A stretch of 64,000 bases of DNA, taken from Luteibacter yeojuensis. Lineage in GTDB: Bacteria > Pseudomonadota > Gammaproteobacteria > Xanthomonadales > Rhodanobacteraceae. How positions within the stretch are numbered: the stretch's first letter is position 1; every line of letters begins with the position of its first letter. Where the stretch lies: contig NZ_JAAQTL010000001.1 of the NCBI RefSeq assembly GCF_011742875.1, positions 1,364,001 to 1,428,000 of the forward strand. Direction: 5' to 3'. This document shows positions 47,030 to 58,997 of this stretch, one piece after another. Made by a program: the position numbers and the translations under genes. Under the pieces are notes generated by a model. The model saw only the letters and a list, made by a program, of their open reading frames with translations, searched no databases and was not told the origin of the DNA.

Positions 47030-49372
47030 TCAGTGGACGATGTCGAAGCTGGCCTGCTGGTCCGCCCTCGAGCTGCCGCCGACCCACACCGTGTAGCGTG
47101 TCGGCTCCACCACTTCCTGGCTCTTCGCGTTCCAGAACGAAAGCTCGGGAAAGCCCAGCTGGAAGGTCACGCGGCGCGACTCGCCGGGCTTCAGCGCGAC
47201 GCGCTGGAAGCCCCGCAGGCTGCGCATGGGTTGTTCGACGCTGGCACCCAGGTTGCGCACGTAAAGCTGGACCACCTCGGTGCCCGCGCGCTTGCCGGTG
47301 TTCTTCACCGTGGCCGTGACGGTCACGAGGTTCTTCGCGCCGGGTACGTTCGCCTCCGCCAGCGGCACGCGATGGCGCGACACCTGGACGTCCGAATAAC
47401 CGAAGGTGGTGTACGAAAGACCGTGGCCGAAGGGATACAGCGCATCGTTCGGCACATCGATATAGCGCGAGATGAAGGTCGTGTCGGGCCCCGGCGGCTT
47501 GCTCAGGTCGGCATCGCCCGGCGGCCTGCCGGTCGGGAACTGGTTGTAGTACAGCGGCTCCTGGCCCTCCGCGTACGGAAAGCTCATGGTGAGCTTGCCG
47601 CTGGGCGCGGTATCGCCGAACAGCACGTTGGTCACGGCGTTGCCCGCTTCCGTCCCCGGGAACCAGACGGCCATGATCGCGGGCACGTGCCTGTCGGCCC
47701 AATCCAGCACCAGGGGACGCCCGGAGAACACCAGGAGCACCACCGGCTTGCCGGTGGCGGCGATCTGCTCAAGCAGCGCCTGCTGGTTGCCGGGAAGATC
47801 CAGGCGCGCGCGCGAACCGGCTTCGCCGCTCATGCGCGACGACTCGCCGAGGGCCATCACGACCACGTCGGCCTCGGCCGCCGCCTTCTTCGCGTCGGCG
47901 AAACCGGCCTCCGAATCCGTATCGATACCGGTGCCTTCGGCATAGATCAGTTCGCCGCCCCGTGCCTTCATGCGTGCCGACAGGCCACTGCGCAGCGTGA
48001 CCACGTCGGGGAACCGTTGCGCACCGCCCCAGGCGCCCTGCATCTCGCCCGCGGCATCGGCCAGCGGACCGATCAGCGCGAGCTTCCTTACGCGACGATC
48101 GAGCGGCAGCACGGGTGCGGCGCCGGTACCGCCGTTCTTCAGCAGCACGAAAGACTCCTCGGCGGCACGCCGCGCGAGCGGACGGTTCGCCTCCACGGCC
48201 TGGGTCACCTCGGTGCCGTGCGCGTATGGATGCTCGAACAGGCCCAGCGCGAACTTCACGCGAAGCACGCGGCGCACCGCTTCGTCCACGGTGGCCATGG
48301 ACAGCTTGCCTTCCTTCAGGAGACCGGGAATCTCGGTGTCGTAGTAATGGCTCATCATGTCCACTTCCACGCCCGCCTGCAGCGCTTTCCGTGTCGCGGT
48401 GGCGGCGTCCAGCGCGACACCATGATTGTTGAGCTCCATGACAGCGGTGTAATCGCTCACCACGAAGCCGTTGAAACCCCATTCCTTGCGCAGGATGTCC
48501 GTCATCAGATAGCTGTCGGCGGTGGCGGGGACGCCGTTGAGCGCATTGAAGGCGCTCATCATCGTCGCGGCACCGGCCTCCACGGCGGCACGGTACGGCG
48601 GCAGGTAGACCTGGCGCAGGCGGATGTCCGACATGTCGGTGGTGTTGTATTCGCGTCCCGCTTCCGCCGCGCCATAGGCGGCGAAATGCTTGACCGACGC
48701 CGCCACGCTTTCGGGATCGGCAAGGCTCTTGCCCTGGTATCCGCGGATGTACGCGCGTGCCATGGCCGCGCCGAGGTAAGCGTCCTCGCCCGCGCCTTCC
48801 GTCGAACGACCCCAGCGTGCGTCGCGCGAGATGTCGACCATCGGCGAGTAGAACCATTTGACGCCACCGGTAACGGCCTCCGCCGCGGACATGTGCGAAA
48901 CGTCCTCCACGAGCGCCGGGTCCCACGTCGCCGACAGTCCGAGCGGCACGGGATAGATCGTGCGGTAACCATGGATGATGTCGGCACCGAACAACAGTGG
49001 GATGCCCAGGCGGCTGTGCAGCGCCGCTTCCTGGAACCTGCGTGTCTTCGCGGCGCCGACCACGTTGAGCATCGAGCCCAGTTCGCCCTTGCCGGCCAAC
49101 GCCAGCACGTCGACGTGCGCGCGCGCCTCCGGGTTCGCCGCGATGGCGTCTGCCCCGGTGGGCTCGGACGCACCGTCCGATCCGTACTGCACCAGCTGAC
49201 CCATCTTCTCGGCCAGGGTCATCCGGGCCAGCAGCGCATCCACCTTCCGCTCGATGTCCGGCGACGCCAGTTGCGCATTGGCCGCGGGGACGGCAAGGGT
49301 ACCGGCGGCCGACGCGGGTGCGCCAACCGCCAAAGCAAGGGATACGCCAAGGAACAGGGACGAAAGTCTCAT
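47030..49372 (-). CDS. bglX: Periplasmic beta-glucosidase, GH3 family
   Basis: 780 residues with signal peptide (LFLGVSLALAVGAPASAAG). The GH3 N-terminal barrel holds the nucleophile Asp in GFVVSDYTAV; the alpha/beta-sandwich domain follows (VVMALGESSRMSGEAGSRARLDLPGNQ), then a C-terminal fibronectin-III-like domain (VTVTATVKNTGKRAGTEVVQLYVR). It trims beta-linked glucose (or xylose) from oligosaccharides. A TGTAAACGTTTACA palindrome upstream suggests LacI-type repression. Confidence 0.95.
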   Translation of the reverse strand: MRLSSLFLGVSLALAVGAPASAAGTLAVPAANAQLASPDIERKVDALLARMTLAEKMGQLVQYGSDGASEPTGADAIAANPEARAHVDVLALAGKGELGSMLNVVGAAKTRRFQEAALHSRLGIPLLFGADIIHGYRTIYPVPLGLSATWDPALVEDVSHMSAAEAVTGGVKWFYSPMVDISRDARWGRSTEGAGEDAYLGAAMARAYIRGYQGKSLADPESVAASVKHFAAYGAAEAGREYNTTDMSDIRLRQVYLPPYRAAVEAGAATMMSAFNALNGVPATADSYLMTDILRKEWGFNGFVVSDYTAVMELNNHGVALDAATATRKALQAGVEVDMMSHYYDTEIPGLLKEGKLSMATVDEAVRRVLRVKFALGLFEHPYAHGTEVTQAVEANRPLARRAAEESFVLLKNGGTGAAPVLPLDRRVRKLALIGPLADAAGEMQGAWGGAQRFPDVVTLRSGLSARMKARGGELIYAEGTGIDTDSEAGFADAKKAAAEADVVVMALGESSRMSGEAGSRARLDLPGNQQALLEQIAATGKPVVLLVFSGRPLVLDWADRHVPAIMAVWFPGTEAGNAVTNVLFGDTAPSGKLTMSFPYAEGQEPLYYNQFPTGRPPGDADLSKPPGPDTTFISRYIDVPNDALYPFGHGLSYTTFGYSDVQVSRHRVPLAEANVPGAKNLVTVTATVKNTGKRAGTEVVQLYVRNLGASVEQPMRSLRGFQRVALKPGESRRVTFQLGFPELSFWNAKSQEVVEPTRYTVWVGGSSRADQQASFDIVH

Positions 49373-49402
49373 GCGCTTTCCGGAACGTGAACGAACTTAA
49401 AA

Positions 49403-49416
49403 TGTAAACGTTTACA
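49403..49416. promoter_or_regulatory. LacI/GalR-type operator upstream of bglX
   Basis: Perfect 14-bp palindrome TGTAAACGTTTACA with the central CG typical of LacI/GalR-family sites, 31 bp before the bglX start codon. The cognate regulator is not in the window. Confidence 0.75.
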
Positions 49417-49431
49417 CGCGTCCAGGTAAAC

Positions 49432-49461
49432 AAAAAAGCCCGGCATCTCGCGATGCCGGGC
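49432..49461 (-). terminator. Intrinsic terminator of pnp
   Basis: 9-bp stem GCCCGGCAT / ATGCCGGGC around CTCGCG. On the minus strand it is followed by TTTTTT. It ends the rimP-to-pnp cluster. Confidence 0.85.
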
Positions 49462-49485
49462 TTCTTCGGACGCTTCAGAGCAAGA

Positions 49486-51591
49486 TCAGCTCGCGGCGCC
49501 TTCTTCTTCGGTGACGGCCTTCATCGACAGGCGGATGCGGCCCTGCTTGTCGACTTCCAGGACCTTGACCTTGACGATGTCCCCTTCCTTCAGCTTGTCG
49601 GAGACCTTCTCGACACGCTCGCTGGAGATCTGCGAGACGTGCACGAGGCCGTCCTTGCCCGGCATGATGGTGACGAACGCGCCGAAGTCCATCAGCTTGG
49701 CGACCTTGCCCTCGTAGATGCGGCCCGGCTCGACGTCCGAGACGATCTGCTCGATGCGCTTGCGCGCGGCTTCGGCGGCTTCGCGGTTGACCGAGGCGAT
49801 GACGACGTTGCCGTCGTCGGTGATGTCGATCGTGGTGCCGGTCTCTTCCGTGATCGAACGGATGGTGGCGCCACCCTTGCCGATCACTTCGCGGATCTTG
49901 TCCGGATGGATCTTGATGGTCAGCAGGCGCGGCGCGAACTCGCTCATTTCCGAGCGGGCCGTGCTCATCACCTTGGCCATCTCGCCGAGGATGTGCGTGC
50001 GGCCGCGCTTGGCCTGGGCCAGCGCCGTACGCATGATTTCCTCGGTGATACCCTCGATCTTGATGTCCATCTGCAACGCGGACACGCCGTCGGCGGTACC
50101 GGCGACCTTGAAGTCCATGTCGCCGAGGTGGTCTTCGTCACCCAGGATGTCGGAGAGCACGACGAAGTCGTTGCCTTCCTTCACCAGGCCCATGGCGATG
50201 CCGGCCACCGGCGCCTTGAGCGGCACACCGGCGTCCATCATCGCGAGCGACGAGCCGCAGACCGAGGCCATCGACGACGAACCGTTCGACTCGGTGATCT
50301 CCGAGACGACGCGGACGACGTACGGGAACTCGTCGATCGTCGGCTTGACGGCCTGCACGCCGCGCTTTGCGAGACGGCCATGGCCGATCTCGCGACGCTT
50401 CGGAGCGCCGAAGCGGCCGGTCTCGCCCACCGAGAACGGAGGGAAGTTGTAATGGAACAGGAAGGTGTCCTTCGACTCGCCTTCCGGCGCGTCGATGATC
50501 TGCGCGTCGCGGGTGGTGCCCAGCGTCGCGACGACCAGCGCCTGGGTTTCGCCGCGGGTGAACAGCGCGGAACCGTGGGTGCGCGGAAGCACGCCGACGC
50601 GGACCGAGATCGGACGAACGTCGTCCAGCTGTCGGCCGTCGATGCGAACCTTGGTCTTCAGCACGCCGTCGCGCAGGGTGCGGTACTCGACATCGCCGAA
50701 CGCGGTGGCGATGTCGCCGTCGCTCCAGCCGGCGGCTTCGGCCTGCGCGGCGATGGCCGTCTTCACGTCGGCCTTGATGCCGGCGATGACGTCGCGGCGG
50801 GCCAGCTTGTCGCGGATCTGGAAGGCCTCGGCGAGACGGTTGCCGACGGCGCCGCGGACGGCATCGTGCAGCGCATCGTTGGAAGCCGGGGCTTCCCACG
50901 CGAAGGTCTTGCGGCCGGCGTCGGCGGCGAAGGCGTTGATGGCTTCGATCGCGGCCTGCATCTGCTGGTGACCGAACACCACCGCGCCGAGCATGACGTC
51001 TTCGCTGAGCAGCTTGGCTTCGGATTCGACCATGAGCACGGCGTTGGCCGTGCCGGCCACGACGAGGTCGAGGTCGGAGGTCTTCAGCTCGGTGGCCGAC
51101 GGATTCAGCAGGTACTTGCCGTTGGCATAACCGACGCGGGCGGCGCCAATGGGACCCTTGAACGGGACGCCGGCGAGATGCAGCGCGGCGGACGCGCCGA
51201 GCATGGCCGGGACGTCGCCGTCGACTTCCGGATTCAGCGAAACGACCTGCGCGATGATCTGGACTTCGTTCTTGAACTCTTCCGGGAAGAGCGGACGAAT
51301 CGGGCGATCGATCAGGCGGGAAGTAAGGGTTTCCTTCTCGGTCGGACGGCCTTCGCGCTTGAAGAAGCCGCCCGGGATGCGACCCGCGGAGTAGAACTTC
51401 TCCGTGTAGTCGACGGTGAGCGGGAAGAAATCCTGCCCTTCGCGCGCCTTGGGCGCCGCGACCGCCGTTACCAGGACGACCGTGCCGCCCATGCTGACCA
51501 TGACAGCGCCGGAGGCCTGCCGGGCGATTTCGCCCGTCTCCAGCGTGACTTCATGACTACCGTACTGGAATGACTTGGTTACTTTCGCCAC
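49486..51591 (-). CDS. pnp: Polynucleotide phosphorylase
   Basis: 701 residues. Phosphorolytic 3'-to-5' exoribonuclease of the RNA degradosome. Two RNase PH domains separated by a helical region, then a KH domain ([20 protein letters not shown]) and an S1 domain ([34 protein letters not shown]). The second RNase PH domain has [15 protein letters not shown] and [19 protein letters not shown]. The start is GTG at 51591, with GAGGAG 10 nt upstream. It follows rpsO by 30 bp, the usual order. Confidence 0.97.
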   Translation of the reverse strand: MAKVTKSFQYGSHEVTLETGEIARQASGAVMVSMGGTVVLVTAVAAPKAREGQDFFPLTVDYTEKFYSAGRIPGGFFKREGRPTEKETLTSRLIDRPIRPLFPEEFKNEVQIIAQVVSLNPEVDGDVPAMLGASAALHLAGVPFKGPIGAARVGYANGKYLLNPSATELKTSDLDLVVAGTANAVLMVESEAKLLSEDVMLGAVVFGHQQMQAAIEAINAFAADAGRKTFAWEAPASNDALHDAVRGAVGNRLAEAFQIRDKLARRDVIAGIKADVKTAIAAQAEAAGWSDGDIATAFGDVEYRTLRDGVLKTKVRIDGRQLDDVRPISVRVGVLPRTHGSALFTRGETQALVVATLGTTRDAQIIDAPEGESKDTFLFHYNFPPFSVGETGRFGAPKRREIGHGRLAKRGVQAVKPTIDEFPYVVRVVSEITESNGSSSMASVCGSSLAMMDAGVPLKAPVAGIAMGLVKEGNDFVVLSDILGDEDHLGDMDFKVAGTADGVSALQMDIKIEGITEEIMRTALAQAKRGRTHILGEMAKVMSTARSEMSEFAPRLLTIKIHPDKIREVIGKGGATIRSITEETGTTIDITDDGNVVIASVNREAAEAARKRIEQIVSDVEPGRIYEGKVAKLMDFGAFVTIMPGKDGLVHVSQISSERVEKVSDKLKEGDIVKVKVLEVDKQGRIRLSMKAVTEEEGAAS

Positions 51592-51621
51592 TTCGATCTC
51601 TCCTCGTCCTGTTCCGGTGGT

Positions 51622-51891
51622 TTAGCGGCGCAGGCCGAGGCGTTCGATCAAGGTCTGATAGCGAGCGAGGTCGCTCTTCTTGAGGTAGGCCAGCAGCGTC
51701 TTGCGCTTGTTGACCATCTTCAGCAGGCCGCGACGCGAATGGTGATCCTGCTTGTGCGCCTGGAAGTGATCCTGCAGCGCGGTGATGTTGGCGGACAGCA
51801 GGGCAACCTGGACTTCGGTCGAGCCCGTGTCGTTGGGCGCGCGGCCGTAGTCTTTGATGATCTGGCTGGTCTGTTCGACGGTGAGCGACAT
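51622..51891 (-). CDS. rpsO: 30S ribosomal protein S15
   Basis: 89 residues, the usual length. Landmarks: [50 protein letters not shown] in segments, all typical of uS15, which binds 16S rRNA and acts as an early assembly protein. ATG 51891 starts [16 protein letters not shown]. It lies between truB and pnp as in most gammaproteobacteria. A long hairpin occupies its leader. Confidence 0.97.
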   Translation of the reverse strand: MSLTVEQTSQIIKDYGRAPNDTGSTEVQVALLSANITALQDHFQAHKQDHHSRRGLLKMVNKRKTLLAYLKKSDLARYQTLIERLGLRR

Positions 51892-51917
51892 GTGTATCGA
51901 TTCCTTAAAAAGCGGAT

Positions 51918-51968
51918 GCGAGACTTGCGCAACCTCAACGGCCCCCGATGAAGTTGCGCAAGCCTCGC
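51918..51968 (-). promoter_or_regulatory. Long stem-loop in truB-rpsO gap
   Basis: 16-bp arms 51918-51933 and 51953-51968 pair fully, one as G-U in the minus-strand RNA, around a 19-nt loop. GCTTTTT follows 3-8 nt later. It may terminate truB read-through or be an RNA-processing or S15-feedback site. Confidence 0.55.
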
Positions 51969-52034
51969 TTTTGATGAAAGCCGTTAAACGAGCACGTAAT
52001 TGTAACGTCCTGCGCGTAGCGGCAACAAGCCCGG

Positions 52035-53021
52035 TCAGGCCCCGGCCATTCCAGGGGGCAGGTTGAACCCCCGGAGCACCCGGAGAACCCCTCCCCCGTC
52101 GACCTCGGCGAGGGCCATGAGCCGTCCGTCGCAGCCGTAAGCGGCGCAGCGGCCGTGGATGCCGGTCGCCGCCACGGGCGAATCCGCCGCCGGGTGGCCG
52201 GCAGAGCCGGCTCCCGAGGGGGCGACGGCCCCCAACGGCACCGGCTGGCCGAAGCCCAGTATCCGGGTCTGTTCGGGGTCCAGATCCACCCGGGGAATGT
52301 GCGCCAGGCCCGCTTCCACGGGCAGCAGGCAGGCGTCCAGCGGATCCGGGCCCGCCTCGGCGGCCTGGCCCAGCTGGTCCAGGGTCACCATGGCGGGCGT
52401 CATGAACGGTTCCACCCAGAGGCGGCGCAAACCGGTCAGGTGGGCGCCGCAACCCAGGTTTTCGCCGAGGTCCACGGCCAGGCTGCGCACGTAGGTGCCG
52501 GAGCCGCATTCGACGTGGAGGCGGATCGTGTCGCCGCGGCGTTCGATCACGTCGAGGCGATAGACGTCGACCTCGCGTGCGGGCACGTCCACCGCCTCGC
52601 CCCGGCGGGCCTTCACATAGAGCGGCACGCCATCCTGCTTGATCGCCGAATACGCCGGAGGAACCTGAACGATGCGCCCGCGCAGAGGCGCGAGGGCGGC
52701 TTCGAGCATGGCATCGTCCAGCGCCGGCACGGCACGGGTCTGCACCACCTCGCCTTCGAGGTCGGCGGTGGTGGTGGTGACGCCGAGCCTCACCTCGGCC
52801 TCGTAGGCCTTGCGCGAACCGAGCAGCCAGCCCGCGATCTTGGTCGCTTCGCCGAAGCACAAGGGCAACAACCCCGTCGCCAGCGGATCGAGGCTGCCGG
52901 TATGACCGCCCTTGGCCGCGCCCACCAGACGACGCGCCATCTGCAGCGCCTGGTTGGAACTCAGGCCGAGCGGCTTGTCGAGGAGGAGGATGCCGTGGAT
53001 GTCGCGGAAGCTTCGGCGCAT
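52035..53021 (-). CDS. truB: tRNA pseudouridine-55 synthase
   Basis: 328 residues. Makes pseudouridine 55 in the T-loop of tRNAs. The catalytic Asp45 is in [31 protein letters not shown] and [21 protein letters not shown] are further family blocks, and a C-terminal PUA-like domain follows. ATG 53021 ([17 protein letters not shown]) is chosen; more upstream codons lie in an intergenic repeat. No Shine-Dalgarno sequence is visible: the 15 nt before ATG are A/T only. Confidence 0.94.
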   Translation of the reverse strand: MRRSFRDIHGILLLDKPLGLSSNQALQMARRLVGAAKGGHTGSLDPLATGLLPLCFGEATKIAGWLLGSRKAYEAEVRLGVTTTTADLEGEVVQTRAVPALDDAMLEAALAPLRGRIVQVPPAYSAIKQDGVPLYVKARRGEAVDVPAREVDVYRLDVIERRGDTIRLHVECGSGTYVRSLAVDLGENLGCGAHLTGLRRLWVEPFMTPAMVTLDQLGQAAEAGPDPLDACLLPVEAGLAHIPRVDLDPEQTRILGFGQPVPLGAVAPSGAGSAGHPAADSPVAATGIHGRCAAYGCDGRLMALAEVDGGGVLRVLRGFNLPPGMAGA

Positions 53022-53032
53022 AAAAAAATAAA

Positions 53033-53117
53033 TGTAGGAGCCGCTATAGCGGCGAGAAGCCAACGAAGCGACGATGCCGTGAGGCGGGCTCCCCTCGCCG
53101 CTATGGCGGCTCCTACA
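53033..53117. repeat. Family A palindromic repeat doublet in the rbfA-truB gap
   Basis: Forward copy 53033-53056 and inverted copy 53094-53117 (core CTATGG). It occupies nearly the whole 105-bp gap within the operon, 12 bp from the truB start. Confidence 0.88.
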
Positions 53118-53126
53118 AGGCAGTCG

Positions 53127-53501
53127 TCAGTCTTTTTCGGAATCGTCGATCGGAGGCACCGGGTTATCGCGGAGCAGGCGCTCGATGCGCTCGCCCTGGT
53201 CCACCGATTCGTCGTACTTGAAGCGTAGCTCGGGCACGCGACGCAGGCGCATCGAGCGCGACAGGCTGCGGCGGAATTCCGGGGCCAGCTCCTTCAGTGC
53301 CTTCACCGCGACGGTGGACTGTTCGGGCATGAGCGCCGTGACCCACACGGTGGCCCAGTCCAGGTCCTTGGTGGTTTCCACGTCGGACACGCTGACCGAC
53401 GGCAAGGCGTGGTCGCGCACGGCGGCGTGCACGAGGAGGCCGATCTCGCGGCGGAGCTCGGCGGACACCCGGTCGGTGCGCTTGAAATCACGGGACGGCA
53501 T
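53127..53501 (-). CDS. rbfA: Ribosome-binding factor A
   Basis: 124 residues, single KH-like domain, aids 30S maturation. Typical blocks: RVSAELRREIGLLVHAAVRD, VSVSDVETTKDLDWATVWVTAL and KALKELAPEFRRSLSRSMRLRRVPELRFKYDES. ATG 53501 (MPSRDFKRTDRVS) is the conserved start; in-frame sequence farther upstream is repeat-derived. It sits between infB and truB as in E. coli. Confidence 0.95.
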   Translation of the reverse strand: MPSRDFKRTDRVSAELRREIGLLVHAAVRDHALPSVSVSDVETTKDLDWATVWVTALMPEQSTVAVKALKELAPEFRRSLSRSMRLRRVPELRFKYDESVDQGERIERLLRDNPVPPIDDSEKD

Positions 53502-53527
53502 GGGCTGTCTCCTTAGGTTGCGAGAGT

Positions 53528-53614
53528 GCCGTCGTCCCTGAGCAGGCAGGGGACCCGATGACTTGTGCGCCGAGGTGCAAGTCACTGGGTTCCTGCCCGC
53601 GCAGGAACGACGGC
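53528..53614. repeat. Family B palindromic repeat doublet in the infB-rbfA gap
   Basis: Outer arms GCCGTCGT (53528-53535) and ACGACGGC (53607-53614) enclose CCCTG..CAGGG and TTCCTGC-CCGC-GCAGGAA hairpins. It fills most of the 138-bp gap. Confidence 0.7.
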
Positions 53615-53639
53615 TGTGGTTCAACGCCTCGCCATGCTC

Positions 53640-56507
<2,868 letters not shown>

Positions 56508-56640
56508 CGTTCTTTAATCTCCGCCGTTCCCGCGCGTAACCTTACGTGCCGACGATGACCCGTACGGCTGCCTCCATCCCTGGGGGGAAACCTCGCGGTT
56601 TCCCTCGGGGCGCCCCTCCAGGGCGCTTCCGGACTCGCGC

Positions 56641-58155
56641 TTAGCCGCCCTTCTCCAGGCGGGCGATCATCGGAGCGCGCGCGGCCATGATCAGCCGCGA
56701 TGCGCGTTCCTCGGTCATGCCTTCGATATCGATCAGCTCGTCGACGGCGAGGTCGCCCAGGTCGTCGAGCGTCTTCACGTTGCGCTCGGCGAGCGCGAAG
56801 GCGGTGGGTTCGTCCATGCCTTCCAGCTCGAGCAGTTCGGCGGAAGGGCCGTTTTCGTCGATGCCTTCCTCGACCGCGAGGGCCTCGGTGAGCAGTGCGT
56901 CGCGGGCGCGGGCACGAAGCTCCTCGACGATATCCTCGTCGAAGCCTTCGATGGCCAGCAGCTCGGCGCTGGGTACATAGGCGATTTCCTCGACCGAGGA
57001 GAAACCCTCCTGGACGAGGATACCGGCGATTTCCTGGTCGACTTCCAGGCGCTCCATGAACAGGTTGAGCGCCGCCTGCTGCTCGGCCTCGGACTTCGCC
57101 GTGACCTGGTCCTGCGTCATCACGTTGAGCTGCCAGCCGGTGAGCTTGCTGGCGAGGCGCACGTTCTGGCCGCCGCGGCCGATGGCCTGGGACAGCTTGT
57201 CCTCGGCCACCGCGATGTCCATCGAGTGCTTCTCTTCGTCCATGATGATCGACTGAACTTCGGCCGGTGCCATCGCGTTGATGACGTACTGGGCCTGGTT
57301 CTCGTGCCACAGGATGATGTCGACGCGCTCGCCGTTCAGTTCGTTGGACACGGCCTGCACGCGCGAACCGCGCATGCCGATGCACGCGCCGATGGGATCG
57401 GTGCGGCTGTCATGGGCCACCACGGCGATCTTGGCGCGGTCGCCCGGATCGCGGGCGCAGCCCTTGATCTCGACGAGGCCCTGGCCGACTTCCGGCACTT
57501 CCAGCTTGAACAGCTCGATCATGAACTCGGGCGCGCTGCGCGAGACGAACAGCTGCGGACCGCGGATCTCCGACTTCACCTCGTAGAGGTAGCCGCGCAC
57601 GCGGTCGCCCACGCGGGCCGATTCGCGGGGAATCGTCTTGTCGCGCGGAATGAACGCCTCGGCGTTGCTGCCCAGGTCGAGGTAGACGTTGCCGCGTTCC
57701 ACGCGCTTCACGATGCCGGTGACGAGCTCGCCCACGCGGTCACGGAAGGCGTCGACCACCTGCTGGCGCTCGGCCTCGCGCACGCGCTGCACGATCACCT
57801 GCTTGGCGGCCTGCGCGGCGATGCGGCCGAACTCGGCGTTCTCGATCTGGTGCTCGATCCAGCCACCCACCTCGGCGACCTCGCCCTCGCCCGCTTCGTC
57901 CTGGGCGTCCATCAGGCGGATCTGGAAGGACGGATCCTCCATCTCGCCGTCGTCGGCGATGATCTCCCAGCGACGGAAGGTCTCGTAGTCGCCGCTGTTG
58001 CGGTCGATCTCGACACGGATGTCCGGGTCCTCGTCGGGGTAGCGTTTCTTCGCGGCAGAGGCCAGCGCCGCTTCCATGGCTTCGAAAATGACTTCGCGCG
58101 GCACGCCCTTCTCGTTGGCGACCGCGTCGACTACCAGCAAAAGTTCTTTGCTCAT
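56641..58155 (-). CDS. nusA: Transcription termination/antitermination factor NusA
   Basis: 504 residues. N-terminal RNA-polymerase-binding domain (ELLLVVDAVANEKGVPREVIFEAMEAAL), S1 domain (GIVKRVERGNVYLDLGSNAEAFIPRD), two KH domains (GACIGMRGSRVQAVSNELNGERVDII, IGRGGQNVRLASKLTGW) and two C-terminal acidic helix-hairpin-helix repeats (residues about 360-500), as in other gammaproteobacteria. ATG 58155 starts MSKELLLVVDAVANEKG. It is the second gene of the rimP operon. Confidence 0.97.
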   Translation of the reverse strand: MSKELLLVVDAVANEKGVPREVIFEAMEAALASAAKKRYPDEDPDIRVEIDRNSGDYETFRRWEIIADDGEMEDPSFQIRLMDAQDEAGEGEVAEVGGWIEHQIENAEFGRIAAQAAKQVIVQRVREAERQQVVDAFRDRVGELVTGIVKRVERGNVYLDLGSNAEAFIPRDKTIPRESARVGDRVRGYLYEVKSEIRGPQLFVSRSAPEFMIELFKLEVPEVGQGLVEIKGCARDPGDRAKIAVVAHDSRTDPIGACIGMRGSRVQAVSNELNGERVDIILWHENQAQYVINAMAPAEVQSIIMDEEKHSMDIAVAEDKLSQAIGRGGQNVRLASKLTGWQLNVMTQDQVTAKSEAEQQAALNLFMERLEVDQEIAGILVQEGFSSVEEIAYVPSAELLAIEGFDEDIVEELRARARDALLTEALAVEEGIDENGPSAELLELEGMDEPTAFALAERNVKTLDDLGDLAVDELIDIEGMTEERASRLIMAARAPMIARLEKGG

Positions 58156-58197
58156 TGCCGCTACTCCCGTAAGGATGCCCCGCATCCCGTCGTTGCG

Positions 58198-58713
58198 TTA
58201 TTTGGATTTCTTGCCGCCCGGCGTGGGCTTCGGCTGCGGCGCATAGCCGAGGGCCACCCAGTCGGGAACCACGCGGGCGCTTTCGACGTCCGCATGCTCG
58301 AATTCGAATCTGCCTGCCTCGCCCTCGACCACAATGTGCTCGCCGTTTACTTCAACGACGTTGCCCTTGAGGCGCCGGCGGCCCTCGACCGGGGCTTTCA
58401 GCAGCACCTTGACCTCCTGGCCGTTCACGCGCGCGAACTGCTCCGCCGTGAACAGGGGGCGGTCGATACCGGGAGAGGAGACTTCCAGTACATAGTTGCC
58501 CGGGATCGGATCTTCAACGTCCAGGAAGGCCGAGAACTCGCGGCTCGCGGCCTCGCAGTCGTCGACCGTGACCTCGCGTTCGGAGCCGGACACGTCGAGG
58601 TAGACGCGCAGGGTGCTCTGCCCGCCGGACGGGAGGAACTCGATGCCCAGCACCTCGAGGCCAAGGTCGGCCACGATGTCGCTGAATCGCTGTGAAAGTG
58701 CGTTGGTATCCAC
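58198..58713 (-). CDS. rimP: Ribosome maturation factor RimP
   Basis: 171 residues, needed for 30S assembly. Conserved blocks: [66 protein letters not shown]. No ATG lies nearby, so GTG at 58713 ([14 protein letters not shown]) with CAGGTAAC just before it is the likely start. First gene of the nusA-infB cluster; it has a 255-nt leader with terminator-like hairpins. Confidence 0.93.
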   Translation of the reverse strand: MDTNALSQRFSDIVADLGLEVLGIEFLPSGGQSTLRVYLDVSGSEREVTVDDCEAASREFSAFLDVEDPIPGNYVLEVSSPGIDRPLFTAEQFARVNGQEVKVLLKAPVEGRRRLKGNVVEVNGEHIVVEGEAGRFEFEHADVESARVVPDWVALGYAPQPKPTPGGKKSK

Positions 58714-58726
58714 GTTACCTGCGGTT

Positions 58727-58758
58727 TTTCTGGTCGCCAGAAACAAAAAAAGGGCGCG
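58727..58758 (-). promoter_or_regulatory. Terminator-like hairpins just before rimP
   Basis: In minus-strand RNA, GGGC-N7-GCCC is followed by TTTTTTT, then TTTCTGG-CGA-CCAGAAA (58743-58727), 14 nt from the GTG. The short GC stem plus T7 resembles a weak attenuator. Confidence 0.45.
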
Positions 58759-58867
58759 AACGGCCCATTCCTTTCGTCGCCGATGTATCCCGACACTTTC
58801 CTCCAGCGCCCACGCGATGCCTTGACGGCGCTCACAGTTGTGTCGCAGGACGCCTCCATGCGCCCAA

Positions 58868-58892
58868 CAAAAAAGCCTCACGAGGAGGCTTT
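58868..58892 (-). terminator. Intrinsic terminator in the rimP leader
   Basis: AAAGCCTC (58885-58892 side) and GAGGCTTTTTT on the minus strand around CTCGT. No gene of that strand lies upstream within the window, so it probably attenuates the rimP-nusA operon; a bidirectional role is possible. Confidence 0.6.
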
Positions 58893-58967
58893 CTTGTAAA
58901 AAGAAAGTTCCTGAAGGAGTGCCCGCCACAGGCCTTGGCCGTCGCGAACGCCGCTTAAGATTCACGG

Positions 58968-58997
58968 ATTCTATCGTATTTTTGTAGCTTCATGCAA
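58968..58997 (-). promoter_or_regulatory. Promoter of the rimP-nusA-infB operon
   Basis: Minus strand: TTGCAT (58997-58992), 18-bp spacer, TAGAAT (58973-58968). The transcript would have a leader of about 250 nt. Confidence 0.6.

Noticed and set aside
58425..58859. Open frame MEASCDTT... overlapping the 5' part of rimP
   Set aside because: It uses the rimP region in another frame and shows no recognisable protein; the leader and rimP explain the sequence.
58714..58991. Initiator tRNA gene (metY) upstream of rimP as in E. coli
   Set aside because: No cloverleaf or CCA end could be traced on either strand.
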